A stretch of 8,079 bases of DNA from JAXGPP01 sp964436865 (GTDB lineage: Bacteria; Planctomycetota; Planctomycetia; Pirellulales; Thermoguttaceae). Under the pieces are notes generated by a model, which saw only the letters and a list, made by a program, of their open reading frames with translations, made no database searches and was not told the origin of the DNA. A program made the position numbers and the translations under genes. The stretch lies in NCBI GenBank assembly GCA_964436865.1, contig CAYTFK010000314.1, forward strand, positions 1 through 8,079. The letters are read 5' to 3'. Positions 5,887 through 8,079 of the stretch are shown piece after piece; position 1 is the stretch's first letter, and each line of letters opens with the position of its first letter.

Positions 5887-7542
5887 GTGAGCCTGAAATC
5901 CCGATTATCGGACTACGGCAGAAAGTTCTCTTTCGTTGGACTGGCTGTCGCGACGCTGTTTTTCGCTGCCTCGATCACGCCTTCCTTGCTGCCGCGGCAT
6001 TTTGCCGTCCAGGGGTTGCTGTCCGGTTTTGCACTCGCAGTCGGGTACGGCGTGGGCGTCACCTGTGTGGCAATCTATCGCTTTCTCCAATTCCGCAATC
6101 CACCTCAAAGAGTTCAGCGAACTGGCATTTGGATCACGTCAGTTGTCGTGGCGGTCATGTTCATCGCCTCCCTGTGGCAGATAACCTTCTGGCAAAATTC
6201 GATCCGCGAGCGGATGGAGATGCCCGCGGTCGAAGGCTCCTACGCCTTCCGGATCGTGCTCATTGCTCTTCTTTCAGGCCTGCTGTTTATCGCGGCTGTG
6301 CGGCTTGTCATTTCCTGGTGCATGTATTTGGCAACACGCCTGAACCGCTACGTACCCAGCCGCATATCGCTCTTGATCAGTGGATTCGTCGTGGGAATGC
6401 TGTTGCTGTTCGTCGGCGAGGGGATCGTCGCCCGTGGACTGCTCGCGGCCGCGGACAGGGTGTTTCTCTACACGGATGATCTCATCGATGAGGGGGTCGC
6501 CAAGCCTGCCAGCCCTCTCGCTTCCGGCAGTCAGGAATCCCTGATCCAATGGGACTCGATCGGGCGTTGGGGAAAGAACTTCGTGGTCGGTGGCCCCACA
6601 AAAGATGACATTTCTGAGTTCTTGCAGCGGGACGGCCGCGAGCCAATTCGCGTGTACGTCGGCCTCCGCTCGGCTAAGTCCACCCGCGAGCGCGCGGAAC
6701 TCGCTCTCGCTGAGCTCAAGCGCGTCGGCGGCTTTGAGCGATCCGCCTTGATCGTCGCCACCCCAACGGGCACCGGTTGGCTCGACCCCGGCGGCGTCGA
6801 CACGATCGAGTACCTGCTCGGCGGCGACACGGCGATCGTCTCGATGCAATACTCTTATCTGCCAAGCTGGATGACAATCCTCGTCGATCCGCAGCGCTCG
6901 ATCGAATCGGCTGACGCCCTGTTCGATGCGATCTATGGCCATTGGACCGGACTTCCCAAGGAGGATCGTCCAAAACTCTATCTGCACGGGCTAAGCCTCG
7001 GCGCACTCGGAAGTGAAGCGTCCGCCGATCTGATCACCCTCTTCGAGGATCCGATCCAGGGGGGCGTTTTCAGCGGAACACCCTTCCCCAGTAGACAGCG
7101 GGGGAGGGTTACGGCACAACGGAACCCGGATTCACCTCAGTGGCTGCCAACCTTTCGTGACTGCCGGCTCGTGCGCTTCATGAACCAAACCTCGTCGCCG
7201 GACTCGAAGCAGCCCTGGGGACCGATGCGCTTTGTCTACATCCAGTACGCGAGCGATCCGATGGTCTTCTTTTCACCCTCGCTGCCGTATCGAGAGCCGG
7301 ATTGGATGAGAGGAGAACGTGGCCCCGATGTCTCGCCGTATCTGCGATGGTTCCCTCTCGTCGCGTTTCTGCAGATCGGGTTCGACTTGCCGATGGCGAC
7401 AAGCGTCCCGATCGGCTACGGCCACAACTATGCCCCCGACGATTACATCGATGCCTGGGTTGCCGTGGCCGATCCTCGGGACTGGTCGCAACACGAGACC
7501 GCTCGGCTCAAAGCTCATTTCAAGCCAAACTCGCCACTCTAG
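5887..7542 (+). CDS. membrane-anchored alpha/beta-hydrolase (Abhydrolase_9 / DUF2319-type)
   Basis: This is a 551-residue inner-membrane protein with a C-terminal hydrolase domain. Five hydrophobic segments lie at about 16-34, 41-64, 80-98, 121-144 and 160-181; TPSLLPR (31-37) is typical of the N-terminal domain of this family. From about 260 on it reads as an alpha/beta-hydrolase: nucleophile elbow HGLSLGALGSE with Ser at S370, likely acid D457 in ASDPMVFF, and likely His H513 in GYGHNYAPDDY. VSPYLRWFPLVAF is another family-like stretch. Triad assignment is by motif, not structure. Members are uncharacterised putative esterases or lipases. The GTG at 5887 is chosen because it begins just before the hydrophobic region. 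An upstream GTG at 5791 would add 32 atypical polar residues, and its only GGAG is two bases away, too close. The ribosome binding site for 5887 is also weak (AGAAGAG). It lies 166 bases after the TPR gene, so co-transcription is uncertain. Confidence 0.85.
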   Translation: MSLKSRLSDYGRKFSFVGLAVATLFFAASITPSLLPRHFAVQGLLSGFALAVGYGVGVTCVAIYRFLQFRNPPQRVQRTGIWITSVVVAVMFIASLWQITFWQNSIRERMEMPAVEGSYAFRIVLIALLSGLLFIAAVRLVISWCMYLATRLNRYVPSRISLLISGFVVGMLLLFVGEGIVARGLLAAADRVFLYTDDLIDEGVAKPASPLASGSQESLIQWDSIGRWGKNFVVGGPTKDDISEFLQRDGREPIRVYVGLRSAKSTRERAELALAELKRVGGFERSALIVATPTGTGWLDPGGVDTIEYLLGGDTAIVSMQYSYLPSWMTILVDPQRSIESADALFDAIYGHWTGLPKEDRPKLYLHGLSLGALGSEASADLITLFEDPIQGGVFSGTPFPSRQRGRVTAQRNPDSPQWLPTFRDCRLVRFMNQTSSPDSKQPWGPMRFVYIQYASDPMVFFSPSLPYREPDWMRGERGPDVSPYLRWFPLVAFLQIGFDLPMATSVPIGYGHNYAPDDYIDAWVAVADPRDWSQHETARLKAHFKPNSPL

Positions 7543-7573
7543 CGACGCTCGCCGCATAAGGCAGACAGCCAAG

Positions 7574-7720
7574 CTACCCGATGGAATCCGCTCCCTTCGT
7601 TTCCTGCTTGCCCCGATTGACGCTCTCCCGCACCGCCGCCAGTTCGACCGCCGTCAACCGCCAGTTCACCCAAGCCAGCCAGTCCGGCGCAGACGCCACC
7701 TGCGTAATCCAATCATCCTG
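7574..7720 (-). pseudogene. C-terminal remnant of a REP-associated (RAYT-type) transposase
   Basis: On the minus strand, DDWITQVASAPDWLAWVN followed by RLTAVELAAVRESVNRGK matches in style the C-terminal tail of planctomycete RAYT-type transposases (remembered pattern: PDWL-WVN-PLT--EL-AVR-SV-RG). After the RG the usual G-rich continuation is replaced by QETKGADSIG and a stop at 7574-7576. The catalytic domain is absent: upstream of about 7720 the frame continues (to 7840) into repeat-like sequence with no family resemblance. It is therefore a fragment, not a gene. It lies 31 bases after the hydrolase stop and converges on it. The left-hand RAYT fragment is a middle piece of the family, so the two come from different copies or from one broken copy. 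Confidence 0.55.
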
Positions 7721-7780
7721 CTGTGGAGCATAGCGGTATTGCGCCCGGGAAGGAGGCCCCGCCAGCGATTCTCCCAGTCT

Positions 7781-7815
7781 GCAATCAGCAATTTGCAATT
7801 TGCACTCTTCAATCT
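7781..7815. repeat. degenerate 7-bp tandem repeat
   Basis: Five consecutive heptamers read GCAATCA, GCAATTT, GCAATTT, GCACTCT and TCAATCT. The period is exact but the units are worn. Such seven-base tracts occur between genes in many environmental bacteria. A pyrimidine-rich stretch follows to about 7880. No role can be assigned. Confidence 0.6.
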
Positions 7816-7822
7816 CCAACAT

Positions 7823-8033
7823 CCCTCCTTTCCTTCTCACCCCAAGAATCTCTCCACTCTCCCCAAGATTTCCTCTTGCGATCTAGGCCACGCGTCATGT
7901 ATATATGCGTACACCGACGTATATCGCTCGCCCGACGCATCCGCGAGGGCCTGACGAAAAAGCCCCTCGCCGGGTCCGCGCCCAATCCGCGCGCCCGTGC
8001 GACCGGCCCACCATTCGCCCCTACACGAAAGCT
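7823..8033. other. non-coding tail with no recognisable gene
   Basis: Between the heptamer repeat and the adapter I find no supported gene on either strand. The stretch begins as a pyrimidine-rich tract (to about 7880), passes an AT-richer patch with TATATATGCGTAC (about 7900-7912), and ends GC-rich. GCGAGGG (7943-7949) can pair with CCCTCGC (7964-7970), but the A-run lies in the loop, so this is not an intrinsic terminator. The whole hydrolase-to-adapter interval (7543-8033) lacks an intact coding sequence. Confidence 0.6.
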
Positions 8034-8079
8034 AGATCGGAAGAGCACACGTCTGAACTCCAGTCACCGCTCATTATCT
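8034..8079 (+). other. Illumina TruSeq adapter and i7 index (artefact, not genomic)
   Basis: From 8034 the sequence begins AGATCGGAAGAGCACACG and matches the 34-base TruSeq read-1 3' adapter through CAGTCAC at 8067. It is followed by an 8-base index CGCTCATT (8068-8075), which I recognise as a standard i7 index (D703), and then ATCT (8076-8079), the first bases of the flow-cell primer region. The order adapter, index, primer is exact, so this is library construct retained by the assembler. The genomic sequence ends at or before 8033, and any frame crossing this point is spurious. Confidence 0.98.

Noticed and set aside
7943..7970. Hairpin GCGAGGG/CCCTCGC considered as a terminator
   Set aside because: The A/T run is inside the loop, not after the stem on either strand, so it does not fit an intrinsic terminator.
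8019..8028. CCCTACACGA, identical to ten bases of the other Illumina adapter arm
   Set aside because: The match stops after ten bases (AAGCT follows instead of CGCTC). It may be chance, although its closeness to the real adapter makes a damaged adapter copy conceivable.
7809..8048. Minus-strand frame of 79 residues at the contig end
   Set aside because: Its start and first residues lie within the sequencing adapter, so it is an artefact.

Overview
The window looks like the end of a metagenomic or draft-assembly contig from a GC-rich bacterium, most likely a planctomycete (Planctomycetota). That assignment rests on recalled family resemblance, not on a search. The clues are a planctomycete-style IS4 transposase, a secreted NTF2-like protein of the 'SgcJ/EcaC' type with a planctomycete-type C-terminal half, and a secreted Pro/Arg/Gly-repeat, Trp/His-rich TPR protein. 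Remnants of REP-associated (Y1/RAYT) transposases also occur at both ends.

Left flank (1-1102) is a mobile-element graveyard. The middle part of a RAYT-type transposase runs leftward off the window edge. Head to head with it is an IS4-family transposase that lacks its N-terminal part and first catalytic Asp. Both have lost their 5' ends at the same junction near 243-262. Converging on the IS4 fragment is an intact short-chain dehydrogenase (1158-1925, minus strand) that closely resembles E. coli 7-alpha-hydroxysteroid dehydrogenase HdhA. Starting 26 bases from its start codon and reading the other way is a weakly supported orphan frame (1952-2506) in a stretch that is otherwise empty.

The centre (2594-5720) is a probable two-gene transcription unit for exported proteins. 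The first is a signal-peptide NTF2-like protein started by TTG. It is followed 46 bases later by a 721-residue secreted multidomain protein with a low-complexity repeat stalk containing recently duplicated 99-bp units, a Trp/His/Asn/Tyr-rich segment, TPR-like helices and a small beta-rich C-terminal module. Next, after about 166 bases and on the same strand, comes a membrane-anchored alpha/beta-hydrolase of the Abhydrolase_9 type (5887-7542) with an apparent Ser-Asp-His triad. Together these suggest an envelope or periplasm-facing gene cluster, but no substrate can be read from the sequence.

Right flank (7543-8079) has no intact gene. It holds a decayed C-terminal tail of a second RAYT-like transposase (minus strand), a degenerate 7-bp repeat and unassigned sequence. 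The last 46 bases are an unremoved Illumina TruSeq adapter plus index, not genomic DNA. I see no CRISPR array, rRNA or tRNA, and no convincing new defence or biosynthetic system.
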